NCBI RefSeq assembly: GCF_003286085.1
Contig: NW_020825298.1
Location: forward strand, 12,090,001 to 12,154,000
DNA: 64,000 nucleotides
Direction of reading: 5' to 3'
DNA from: Drosophila persimilis
Taxonomy: Eukaryota; Arthropoda; Insecta; Diptera; Drosophilidae
The notes beneath the pieces were generated by a model. That model searched no databases. It worked only from the letters and a program-made list of their open reading frames with translations, and was not told the origin of the DNA. Numbering within the stretch: the stretch's first letter is position 1; each line of letters starts with the position of its first letter. Shown one piece after another: positions 47,220 through 59,381 of this stretch. The translations under genes and the position numbers were made by a program.

Positions 47220-48342
47220 CTATTTACAAAAGTATTTATCCTCGTATCGCTGACAATAGTCGCAAATTAGCTGGCAGCACCGTCCGTTGTTGAACCGGCA
47301 TCGACACTTCTCCACCTGCTTGAAGACCTGCGTGGTGTAGCCCCTGCCGCAGCACAGATTCGAACAGTTCTCGGGATGCAGGCACTGGCGATCCTTGGTG
47401 ACCGAGCAGTAGGTGGGCGAGGTCTCCAGATAGTACAGTGTGGTATATTGTGATTGCTGTGGCTGTTTGGCATACAAATAAGGGGCAGGCTGCATAAGTT
47501 ATAGATGCAGATCCTTACTACATATTTAGGTAAAGGGAACTCACTTTCTTGCGTCGCTGTTTGGGCTTTTTCATGCGACTCGAGGGCATCTGGCGCTTGG
47601 TCCGCTGATTGGGGGCTTTGCGTATGGCCTGGTTGTACTTCTGTCGCAGCAGCGTGGCCGTGGCATTGAAATCGGCCATCTTCTTCCAGCAGGTCTTCAT
47701 TGAACAGGAGCCGGAGACGCCATGGCATTTGCATTTGTCCTTCATCAGCGAGGAGACGGCTTCGATGCCGACCTTTAAGTAGACACAGAAATTTGCCTTT
47801 AAATTCATTCAAATCAGAAGGTATATAGATTATAGATCCTCACCTCGGAGTCATGTCGCAATATCTCACTGACTTCGTCTCCATCGCCTCCGCGCAAATC
47901 GAGAAAGCTACGCGTCACCCGTTTGCCATGCTTCAAATTGTCGTTGCAGCCGCCCCACTGAAAGTCCTGGTCCACGCGGTTCTGCTTTCGCGGTCCACAG
48001 CTGCACTTGGTCATCCTTCCCTCGGCACAGGCCCTGGCTATGGAGTGCGTCATGGCAGCCGCTGTCAGGGCATGCACAAAGGCCGTCTCCTTGTACAGCT
48101 TCTTAAAGATGTTTCGCTTGCCACGCGTCTCAATGGAGCAGTTCCAGCGATCGTAGCGGAACTGATCCTCGCAGTGGCTGGTGGCCAGGCGACGCGCCTC
48201 GCTGAGGGTCCCCGGCAGGCCTGTCTCCTTTCGGCACTGGTGGTTCTGCCGCCTCGTGGCAGGCATATACCGACACGGTCCCCCCACCTGTCCCTGGGAG
48301 GTGAAGACAGCCATTACCGTGTGCTCCGAAATGAAGTGTTCG
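47220..48342 (-). CDS. Wnt4: Wnt4 secreted signalling ligand, last three coding exons (5' incomplete)
   Basis: Lipid-modified secreted Wnt ligand acting through Frizzled-family and related receptors. Exons: 48342-47844, 47772-47545 and 47462-47220, with in-phase junctions and TAG at 47220-47222; 322 residues are covered. Wnt marks: GGPCRYMPATRRQNHQCRKE; HCEDQFRYDRWNCSIETRGK; KETAFVHALTAAAMTHSIAR; DFQWGGCNDNLKHGKRV; and KCKCHGVSGSCSMKTCW, whose first Ser after GV is the palmitoleoylated residue of the family. A basic insert (RKAPNQRTKRQMPSSRMKKP) separates this from the C-terminal Cys-rich domain ending CDYCQRYEDKYFCK. The basic insert and the EHFISEHTVMAVFTSQGQ stretch fit Drosophila Wnt4 rather than wg, Wnt6 or Wnt10. 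The signal-peptide exon is not found in this window. Exon 1 of this set begins with the third base of a codon, so a phase-2 upstream exon is required. Confidence 0.95.
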
Positions 48343-51300
48343 CTGAAAGAGAGGGCATTGTATGGTTAGGAATTAATAATATAGATGGGAACAGTATTAC
48401 AAATGCTCATCACTAAATGAGAACAGCCCATCATAAATAAATTTACATGATGTATATTTTACATGAACTGCACCATTGCGACATCTATTGGTGTAACGTG
48501 GACAGCGCCATCTTTGAGTCGTATTTTTGAATGGGCTGGGCAAAAGGGGATGGACAACAGGCAAAAACAGCCAAAGCAAATGGCCAGGTTCGTACAAACC
48601 TCACCTCACGTGTGGGAGCAATATAACTTGAAGAAAAGAAAGCCGTTTTTATATTCAAAGGCATATTAGGGTGGATTTGTCTTGAATGCATTGCAGCCGA
48701 ATGCATCCATACCTCTTTTTAATAGTAATCTCTCAATTTTAAATGGCCTTGCAGCCGCCCCCTTGCAGACTGAAATTGGTTGCAATGACTTCCAGCAGGA
48801 CGTTCTGTGAGAGGGCGCGCTTCTCCCTCAAGGACCTGCTCTGCGGACTGGTGCTGATCGGATCCTTCACGGTACTCATGAGGAGAAAGTCAAGTGCCTC
48901 CAAAAAATGTTCAGCCACAGATAGAAAGCACCCAAAGCTCTTTTATCTGAATTTTTAGTTACAACTAATCCACCACATGTATGTACATATACATATGTAT
49001 GTATGTAGACCCATTCTTATCAGCAGTCTTCTGGGAATAGCCGAAAATTTTCTTTTCATTTGAATTGGTTTCATTTCAGTGGAAATTCCATTTATTTCTA
49101 TTTTATATCAGAGCTTATTATGAGGTTTTCTTTTTGTGTTGAAATGCCGACACGCGGCTGCACCGCACCTCACATTTCCTGTCCAGCGCTTCGGTTATCA
49201 CACTGCTCCTCTGCTGCTCCACTCCTCTGCTGATTTGCAGGAAATCTTAAATTCTCATAAAGTTTAAGTGCATCGTAAATTGGCGTATGAGTAACGAGCT
49301 CAGCATATCTCTCTCTCTCTCCCGGCTATTTCCGTCTCCGTCTTCGCCTCGAGGCCCCCCCACAACAGATCTGGCTCTCAGTCTCGTATCTTGGATCTCC
49401 CCTACTTCTACCTCTCGGTAGTATCTCCGCATCCGTCCCTCTGGATCGCTTCGCCTCTGTTTCCCTCCGAATTTGATTTAAACTTTCGCCACTGAAACGT
49501 CTCTGCCCTGCCACATTTTCGCCATTAATTAATTAATTGAATGTTTGAAATGTTTACAAATTGTTTGCTTTTGCGGCAACACTTAACATTTTTGTTTGGA
49601 TCCAATCCACCTCACCTCCGATCGAAACGGTGGCTGGCCAATTTTTATCTATTTAGCTCCCGCTGTTTTATTTCGTTATTTGACGTAGTTTCGGATTTGA
49701 TTAAATTATCATTTGTCGGTTGACGGACGGGGAACTAGTCAGGGGATTACGATTTACGACTATACGAGAATATGGGTGGCCCTGGGAATATCTCTGGGCA
49801 GCTATTGATAGCTTGGAATTCCTTAAATATTTCTAAAGATACACAAATGACCTTCTTTTAGATAATCTTAGCCACTGCACTTGACATGTGTCGTTCCAAT
49901 AATCTATGTATGCACGTATCTCCTCCATCGAATACCTATCGGTGAAGTTCTTCAATTGCAACTTTAATCTCATGTAAGTCGTCATGTAAGCTTTGTATTG
50001 TTATCACATACGAAGTTCGAACGGCAAAGCAATTGCAATGCAAAGCGCATTAGTCTATAGCCCCCAGATGCCTTCCCCCACCTTTGGGTGTTTACTTTAC
50101 CCATTTCAAGGTGGATAATGTATGTCGCCTTAGCCACTGAAAACATTGGGTATTACATGCCCAGAGACCTGCGTAATAGCCCCAAAGCTCTTTAAGGAAA
50201 GAGGTGGGCGGTCCGGCCGGGGGTATAACTCCGAGCTAATCCGCTTGACAAAACGTTTACAGGGCAATGGCAATGCAAAAGGGAAGAGACAATTAGCAGG
50301 GCAGGGTAAACGACTGAAACAATTAGCCAGACAGGGGGAAGAGGTTCGGTCTTTTGAGTGTGTGCACTTTAATTTCACAAATCTTAGCCGCCAGCTAAAT
50401 ATACTGCACACATTCTATAGATAGATTTGTATCTTGGAGATACAAAGTAAAGGAAAGCTATTAAAATGGCCACAAAGCAAAACAAAATGTGAAGAGTTGC
50501 TGTTAGGCCAAACAACAAATTGATAGACAGACAGAAAGACAGACAGACAGACAGATAGACGGATGTGTGCCAGCAAACATGAGCGAATGAGACAGCACTA
50601 TATTAAACGAAAGAGACAGCAACCATAAGAGAGAGAGAGAGAGAGAGAGCGCCATAAAACAAGAGTGTTGATGGATATTTTCCTTGTGCGATGAAGTTGC
50701 TTTGAGTGCTGCTCCCTCTCCTGTCCTCCTGTCTCTAGTTCTCTGTCTCTGTGCATTTGTGGAGATTCATCAAATTTTCAGAAACGTAAAATATTCACAC
50801 ACGCACACACGTGCACATACATACACCTATGAGCCATACTGTACAGACACACACACACACACATGCATAAATCCCTTTGTGATGTGCGGGAAAAGCATTT
50901 TATGGACTTTACAGTTTTTAGCTGCTGCATGCCCCAAACAGCATAGTAAATGTGCCACAGCAGTTCGAAAATAAAAAAAGGAAAAGATGGAAAATTGAAA
51001 TCATTCCAGGGGCGGTACATAAAATCGTTTTTGAGAAGAGAGCAGCATAACCGTATCGAAAGCTGATAATGGCCCTTCGACTTGGCCTTTTTATGTTCCT
51101 TGCCTTTTTACCATTTGCATTTTATTGCCAAAACATACTAAATGCAGATGCCACTCATTTGTATTTGGCCTTTGTTTCCCCCAGAGTTCACAGCAGCGAG
51201 GAAACTGAAACGATATCCATTCCCATCATGCATTAGATCTGTAATTGAAATTGAACTTTCACTATTTATTATTTATTTATAAAGGTACTTCCCTTGAGCT

Positions 51301-52800
51301 TCGAAATGGAAACTCTTCATTTACGTTTTCCCATTCTAGATATTTCTCTGGGCTACCAGCTCTCAACTCTCAACTCTGATCATCGTCATCGCCATCATCA
51401 TCTCCAGTCTGTTCCCATTCTGGATTCTTCTCTGGTGGCAAAACTAATTGTTTGTTTGTGTGTTGGTGGGTTGGTTTATTTTGGTTTGGTTTGGTTTCCT
51501 TTTGTTTGCTTTTGGCGTAGCTGTCACATAATTTACGAAAAGCCCCAAGACCCCAAACGAATGCACTTGGTCAAGCGATAGGCGATCGCTGCAGCAGTGT
51601 GGTGGAGAGTACGTGGAGAAGTGCCAAGTGCCCCTTGCGAATATTGAAACCCAATCGGACTCGACGGCTCTCTAGGGGCAATGGGAAAAACGTTGGATAT
51701 TTGGCTGCCCAGATCTGAAGATCCCAAGTTTCGTGGAGTGAAAATCTGTGGCTCTTTAGAGGGAGAGAAAATTGATGAACTTAAGCAAAACGCGACTTGC
51801 TCGATTTGCTTTAATTGATGGCAGCCAAATGAGGCAGAGGCGGCAGCAGCAACAGCAACAGCACTAGAATAGAAGGCACTTCTCTTCTCGCTTGTGTGGA
51901 AATAATGGGGGCAATGAGGCGTCTTGCTCTTTGGGCAATTTGCTGTCATGAAAGCAGCAGCCTCTCTAGATACGATATACGATATACATATGCACAAATA
52001 ATCGTTAATAGGGGAGATCATTTGAGTTGATTTGCTTCATGAATTTTCTAGGAATACTGTAGGAATTAATACTAGTTGTCTCCCAGAATATGATGTTTTT
52101 TAATCGATTCTGGTTCTTCTGAAGGGAAGTTAACTCGGCTTTTTCTAAAGAAAGTTCCAGTAACTCCAGAAATGAAGATGAACCTTGGAATTATTTTTCA
52201 TTTTGGCTGTACAAATTAACCAATCTCTACAATTTCCAGAGGATCGGTAGAAAAAATCTGTGTTTATGGTTTTAAAAAGTTATATAGATATAACTGTTAT
52301 AATCAAGATCAACATGTACATCCGCTTCGTTTCTTCGTCTCGCATTCGAGTAAGAGCCGAATATGGAGTATTCCGCTCATCCGAAAGTGCACTCGCTCGT
52401 TGGCACTTATTCAGATTCAAACCTGTTCATGCAGTCCATTTTCAACTTTTGGGGAAAGACTGTACAACTTTTGTAAAACTTTGCATGATTTTTTAATGTG
52501 ATTATCACGAAAATGTTCGTTTGTGCGTTTATATCTCTCCCTGCGGCTGCTTTCATAACTCTTTAGCCGGTTCCACTCATCTTCAATAATTCATCTGCTC
52601 CCATTTGTTTGGCTTAAGAGAGCTTAACAGTGTCGTCTCCTCTCCGTCTCCTTTCCCCCCCCTCTTGTCCACCTTTTGTCATTTGCAGTGTCTGTCCGAA
52701 TGTCTGTCTGCATCTCTGTGTGTTTCTCTGTGGCTCTTCCTGCACCTGTCAGCTTATTTATTCATTTGTTTTATGGGACACGAAACACACTTCAAAATGC
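48343..52800. other. Upstream of Wnt4 core exons: probable large Wnt4 intron, part 1
   Basis: No convincing coding exon. At about 48743-48945 both strands are open for 55-70 codons (minus-strand frame contains LREKRALSQNVLLEVIATNF and ends KAI-stop). Simple repeats: (GA)n at 50627-50649, CA-rich DNA at 50800-50862. Confidence 0.45.
50627..50649 (+). repeat. (GA)n microsatellite
   Basis: About eleven GA dinucleotides in a row; such runs can bind GAGA factor. Confidence 0.9.
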
Positions 52801-52830
52801 GCTGTAAATACGCGCTTAAGTCGCTAAATT

Positions 52831-53226
52831 GCAAGCGGTTATAACAGCATCAGCGCTGCAAAGGCGGTAAGAGCTATACAAGAAATCAGCAGCGCAGCGG
52901 AAGGTATATGGGAAGGAACAGCATAAGCGGTAAAAGCTGCAGAGCCGGACGGAAAAAGCGACAGGGACAGCGGTTAAAACATCCCAAAGCGGCAAGAACC
53001 GCGGCCTCCAAGGGCGGTAAAAACAGCAACAATCGCGGACAGGCGACAAACTCAACAACAAAATTGCAAGCGTTAAAACCACAAGACATACGTCCGCCCC
53101 CCAGTCACACTCACCCCTCCACCGCCCATAAATTGCTTACAGGATGAGATGGGGGGGGAGGAGGAGGAGTCTAAATGCTGATGTATGGGATGCTGTTGTT
53201 GCTGCCCAATTTCGACAGCGTTAAAA
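52831..53226 (+). promoter_or_regulatory. Cluster of AGCGGTTAAAAC-like words
   Basis: Eight related words occur in about 400 bp on one strand: GCAAGCGGTTATAACAGC (52831), AAGGCGGTAAGAGC (52861), ATAAGCGGTAAAAGC (52923), CAGCGGTTAAAAC (52968), AAAGCGGCAAGAACC (52986), AGGGCGGTAAAAAC (53011), GCAAGCGTTAAAACC (53066) and CAGCGTTAAAAC (53215). Spacing is irregular, unlike a simple tandem repeat. A homotypic binding-site cluster is one reading; a decayed short repeat is the other. Confidence 0.4.
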
Positions 53227-54620
53227 CATAAAATATGCTTCCGCTCCGCCACCACCGCCCCTCATGAATAATGTTCCATGCAAGCGGAAGGGGGGACATC
53301 CGAGTGGGTGGTGTGGTGGTGGCAGCAACAGTCGGTGGTTGTTTCCTCACTGCTGCAACAGCGCTTCATCATAAAAAGCGCATCCTTTGTCGTCCTCCTG
53401 ATACTCCTTCCCTTCACGCAGCAGTTTCTGTTAGCCGCCCTGAAGATTATGGCCATCAATTTTGGCATCATCCAACAGCGGCAGCGGCAGAAGCGGAAGC
53501 AACAACAGTTGTAACCGTAAACATTGTCGCCCCCGTTGTTGTCCGGCCCGCAACAACAACAAATGTGCCCCATGAGAGTTTGGCAGAAAACAAAAAAAAA
53601 CACAAACAAACAAAATTAAAAATTAAGAATTTGGGAAACCGAATTTTGTACACGCTTGCAGATCGGGCAAGGCTTTCAAAAATCTCGTTCTCAACGGAAG
53701 GAACAGCATATCATTGTAGGTATATATAACAATCCTAATTTGTTCAGATTTCGTATTAGATTCATTCATTCTCTAATCATCGGACTCTAATCTGAGGTTA
53801 TCTTGTAGGGTCCTCGAAGATCAGAATAGTCTACTTCTTTTCAGATCAGTCCAATCATTAAGAATGAACATACTTTTATGTTACAATATCTTTTTTTTTG
53901 CCTAGTAAGCCAAAATAGGAAAGCGGACAGGTGCTATTTAGATACTACCATAGACAAAAATACAGACAAGATCGAATTTTCTTCTCCCGCCGATCAGGAA
54001 TGTTCGCTGTATAATTTATGAGGTCGTACTTCCTTTTGCCCACCTAAATTATAACACCCTCTCTCCAGCAAGGGTATAAAACCGAAAACAAAAACGAACG
54101 AAGAACGGTAAAAGCCATTTTTATGGGTTGGCTCATAAAATTTGTGCATGGGATTTTGGATTTGGGCAGTAAGTAGACAATAAAATGACGTCGCTACTTT
54201 TTGGATTTTTAATAAAAGTTGTGGCAAATGATTAAAAGCAACAACATCATCGGATGGAAATGGAATGGAGATGGAGATGGGGGCGGCACCAACTGCGCAG
54301 TAGCAACCGGCAGTGGCAGTGGCAGAGGCAGCGGCAGAGAAGCAATCAATTTATGACCACCCAAGCGGCAGCGAGGGTCGCTATGCCACTTGCTTAATTT
54401 TCTAATGCTCTTTGGGCCGCGCCGTCTCAAGCGAAACTATTGATGTACACTTGGAAAAACAAAGTCACAAAAAGTTGATCACTGATCAGTGATCAGTGAA
54501 TGAAATGTGCACAATTTATCCAATAAATCATCAAGAAAGTGCACATTTTTCTCCGTGTAGCTCTGGATATTTTCATATCGAAAGCATTTTTACGGCTTAC
54601 TCAGCTCGCATTGCTGTGGA

Positions 54621-54640
54621 CGACGATGATGATGATGATG
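54621..54640 (+). repeat. (GAT)n microsatellite
   Basis: CGACGATGATGATGATGATG, a short uninterrupted GAT run. Confidence 0.85.
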
Positions 54641-57600
54641 CTGTAAAATGCTACTTCGTCTGCTGCTGTTCCTATGAAGGTTGCTGTTGCTACTTATTCC
54701 GCTGCTGATGCTGATGCTGTTGCTGCTGTGGTTGCAGCCTCTGTCCGTTTATTTACTCAAAAATGATTTCTGTGGCAAACAAGGGAATCGGAAAATGCAA
54801 AAGCAACGTTAAAGTTTATCATTAAGCAGCTGAAGCCAACCAAAAATGCCATGTTGCTGCCAGTGGAGGATGTTGCTGCTGCTACTCCTAATGCTGCGTG
54901 TGCGCCATAAAAATGCAATAAAAATCTTTACGACACATTTCGCTTGCAACCCTCACATAGGGCCGGGCCGTGCCGTGCCGTGCCGGGCCACACTCACGCA
55001 CCAACCCACAGCTACAACAAGTATATATAAATTTAGACGGAAGCTGGCCACACTTCACACCTTGCCACGCCGTCGAAGGCATCTTGCTGCTGCGCCGTTC
55101 CTCCTGCTGCCACATGATGTTGCCACCTTACAACCGACGCACGACTGCTGTTACTGCAATTGCTGGCCCAAGCGGTGGCCGACTGCAGTTAACGCCATTA
55201 CCTTAGCCATGCCTCCGCCCCCAGCCCCCAGCCCCACCTTGGTGCCTTCGATTCTGTTGCAGCTGGGAAATTGTTGCTGCTGCATTGGAAATCGTAGCTG
55301 CCACTGCCACTGCCACCCGCTGTTTATGTCATCAGCAACGATTTCCTTGTGCTCTGTTCTTTCCGCAGTTTTTATGGGGCCTCCTATGCATCTGACAGCT
55401 TCATTGTGTGGCATAAAAATTGAATTGTAATTGGCAGTCGCAATTTGTCCAGCAGTAACAATATTGCAACATTCGGCAACTACCATAAGCAGCAGCAGCT
55501 GCCTCTTCCTCTAATGCCTTCTCAACGATTTATTTGGATTTATTTTGCAACAGCAACTGTAGACTGAGATGGAGATTGAGAGTAGTGTCTCCAGAGGAGC
55601 TTAAAGATTGCTGATAATATCCAGGGTTGGGCTTAGCTGCTGCATGGGTTAACAGTCATCTGGTTCTTTGACACGCCAATTTACGCCTACTATGCCACAT
55701 GCCACAGCAACATGGGTGTGTTCTGGGGTACAGGAATCACTGTGGGAAATACTATACTCGGTACTCGCGGAGTAGGAGGGGATATGTGTATTGTATTCGT
55801 ACTTGGATTCAGATAATGCTGGGAAAAGGGAACCAGTGTTCTATGTCCCTATGATCACCATCATCAATTGCCGAGTGGATAACTCTGAAATACTTGTATC
55901 TCGGAAACTATAAAAGGTGCAGCCACCAAATATAGAAATCTTTCTCTTCAGAATACTTCTTAAATAGTTTCCGATCAATGTATATCTTAGAGTGGTACTT
56001 GTTACTTCACTCCAATAGCTACTGCCAAGCCCCTTTTTCTACGATTCGTACTCGTATTCGTACCTTTAGCCTTGCAACCATTTGACATTTATCATCTTCA
56101 AGCTTGCCTGACATCGTCTGGAATTGGCTTCATTAACCATCCATCCTCCAGCTCCATATTCTGCCACTCAATCTTCCACTGCCTCTGATTTTCAGTTTTG
56201 TGGCTGCTTCCGCTTGTTGTTGTTCGTGCAACATCCATTGCATGCTGTGGCTGCCCTGTGGCTTCCTCTTCCTATGGAATACATTGCCAAACTATTTTTC
56301 AGCTAATATTAGAAGATGTTGTGGCTGGCTGTTGCTTCTGTTTCTGGCATATTCCCGCTTATGCTTCAACGGCATTCCAGCAATTTGTCTGCATTTCTTT
56401 TAATTTTCCCTCCGCCAGCATCTGTGTTTTTCAGCGATCTGTTGTCTTTGCCACGCCCATTGGTGCCATGCTTTTCCCGTCTTTTGGGGGGAGGGGAGAA
56501 ATTTATCAAGTATTTCGGTGGAATGTGAACATATTCGAAAGAGTTTTTGACTAATCTCATCCCCTTCTATTCCCTGAATTAACTTCCAATTCGAATTCTA
56601 AATTAAGACTCAAATGAACTTCGGATTCCACATTGTCATAGCAGTATCTTAACCTTCCTCTCTGTCTCTCTCTCTCTCTGTATTTTTTTTTGTTTAGCAA
56701 TTAATTTTAATGGCTGGAATTGTACTCTCTACGGAGTTTTCCCATCAAATTTTAGCTGCAATAGATTTAAATTCATTTTCTTGGCAATTTTCTTTTCAAG
56801 TTTTTATTCTCCAAGGCAACGGGGCAGGGAAATAAAGCTTAAGCTTGGCTATTAATGATTAATTTTCCGTTTTGGCTCAGATGTGGGACTGGCACTGGAC
56901 TGGGGAAGAGCTTTGAATAAAAGACTGGCATAAAAATTAAACATCAACGCGAAACGCAATCAACATTAAAAGTGTGCGAGGGAGCGAGCTCTACGGCTTA
57001 CATTTTATTTACTTTCCCATAAAAGAGAACCGTACGAGAATAAACCGATAAGAGGCGGGCCACAGCCCTCAGCCCACACCCCCTGTCCCAAAACCCAAGA
57101 CCCACAGCTACAGTGAGTGCCTCAGACTCCGGCTATCGTGGGATCCACTCAAATGCGTTTCGCATAAAATGCGTTTTTATGACACGAAAAAACGATCCTG
57201 ATATCACACCCTGAACAGGCGGCAGGGCAGTCATGAGAACTTCACTTTCCACACACCATCATCAACTCATTTTCCTCATACTCGTACATGGGGCGGAATG
57301 GGGCGGAAAAGCCAAAGGACCATAGCTAACGTTTCCGCAATGATGTATTAATGGACGGTCACGTAAAGCTCATAAGATTTTTACAAGCAACCCTCGCGAT
57401 GGCCAACAGCCACCTCATAAATGGCCTTGGAGGTGGAGTGTGTTTGTGAGAGAGAGAGAGATTGATGGCAGCATTCCTCGACTGTTTGAATACCCAGTAA
57501 TTTTCGGATAAAGGTTGTATTCGAATTATCGAAATGGCATATTATTTCCATCTAAACAAATTTGTGGTATATCCGACTAATGTGGAATCCTTCAATGAGG

Positions 57601-58954
57601 ATTTCCCCAGACAGTTTCCAAGTAGCGAGTAGCGGGTATCTCCTGGTCGACTATACCGTTCTATATCAGATCCGTACTCTCTTATTTTTCAGCTCTTCAA
57701 GTTGTTCATTGAGTGCTAATTAAGCAAAAGTCCCGCCCCACAGAAACGAGGCCAAGTTGGCGCCATATACACAAAAAGATACCACAACCAGCTAGCAGCA
57801 GCAAGCCAGCAGCAGCTAGGCATAGATACAGATACATACATACTATATAGGGTCTGTGCTTTATTTTCTAAACAAATCAAATGCTGCCAGAAAGGCATTC
57901 AATCAGTAGAGTTCACTTGCCGTAGATACAATGCTCGTAATACTCGTTGCGATACATTTTGTTGCTGCTGGCTGTGGAGGTGATAAAACAAGTTCATGTT
58001 GGTCCAGAAACGGCTGCAGACCCAGACCAAGCAACAGATGCACGGATCGTTCGTTGAATGTATCTTGCGGTTGGCATTGTTTGGCTTGTAAAGTTTACAA
58101 ATCAAATTATTGGTCAATTAATCGAGTGAGCCTTCAGAACTTCATGGATATGAAACATTCCAGTTAATGAATATTGATTCCACAGAAAGCAAAGAAAACG
58201 AATGGCATAAACAAAGGGAATAAAAACTTCAGCTACAAATCAAGGCGAACTCACAAATTCAGAAACAAATCAAATGCATTTTAAAATAGTGCTTCACTCG
58301 TATATAATGTGTTGGCAAATGAGGCAAGAAAAAATACAGTCTCGATCATCCTTCATCTTTTCGTCTATTTAAAAGATTTTCTCGATCTGCACAGCTTGTT
58401 TTCTGCTATTAGCTTGGCCTTTCATTCTTCATTGTGAAAACATGAAATTCCGACAAAGGAAAGTTTATAAACTTTCATTAGCTTAAGCGGAACTTCTCCC
58501 GGGGTCAATGGGACGGTCTCCCTTTCAGATGTCACACTTTGGGAACTGCAGCGAGAGCTTATCTAAAGACAAAGCTAAACAAATATCAAAACTAATTTCA
58601 TACCCAATCTGTTGACAACTTCCGCTTGTTCCATCCACTCAGCACTCGGAAAAATGTAAGCCAAACAAATGGCCAAACATAGCCAGAAATTTCCACTGAA
58701 ATTTCAAATGTTCTTTGGGCGCTTTTGGCGGGTGGTGGGGGGATGGGGGGGACAAACTGTTGCTGCGTGACCACACAATTTGCCTGCTTTTCTGGCTATA
58801 TTTTCCGCCATCGGCCTGTCAACGCCAAGATGCGCTTAAGCATTATTAATCGTTTTTGAAATGAACTGCGCCTCGGCCAGGCCACTAAGCAAATGATAAT
58901 GAGAAGCGAAATATGCAACAGTGCGGCAGAGTTTGACAAACCGATGAATGGATA

Positions 58955-58977
58955 CGATGGGATGGGATGGGATGGGA
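58955..58977 (+). repeat. (GATGG)n microsatellite
   Basis: Four consecutive GATGG units. Confidence 0.85.
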
Positions 58978-59285
58978 AGAGCCGCAGAAGGATGGAGACG
59001 GGGATGGGGAAGGGGAAGAGCAGAAGCCTTCAATGCAGTCCAATTCATTGGCATCTGCCGCTGCTTTTTGCTGCTGGCCAGAAACACAGTCAGAAGGCAA
59101 TTTTGCATAATTTCCGAAACACATGTTGCCTTCAATCATGCGCGATGCAGTGGTAGTAGCAGAGGCAACAGAAGCAGCAGAACCAGCAGAAGCAGCAGGG
59201 CCCCAGACCAGACCCAGACCCATACCATGCCAGAGACAGGAATACATTGGACGGGGTAAAGCGCCCTCAGGGCAAATAGACAAAT

Positions 59286-59381
59286 TGACTGACTGACTAA
59301 CTGACTAACTGGCTGGCTGCTTGACTGCATCTGCATCTGAATGAGTACTGAGGCCTGACTGCCGACTGCCGACTGCCGACT
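59286..59381 (+). repeat. CTGA/GACTGCC short tandem repeats
   Basis: A (CTGA)n-like run (59286-59319) followed by a (CGACTGC)n run (59356-59381). Confidence 0.75.

Noticed and set aside
52908..53147. Basic 79-codon plus-strand ORF
   Set aside because: It is produced by the repeated AGCGGTAAAA-like words; no domain and no start context.
54680..55430. CAG-rich and GC-rich segment as the Wnt4 N-terminal exon
   Set aside because: The minus-strand frame with the Gln/His run stops within 20 codons and has no signal peptide.
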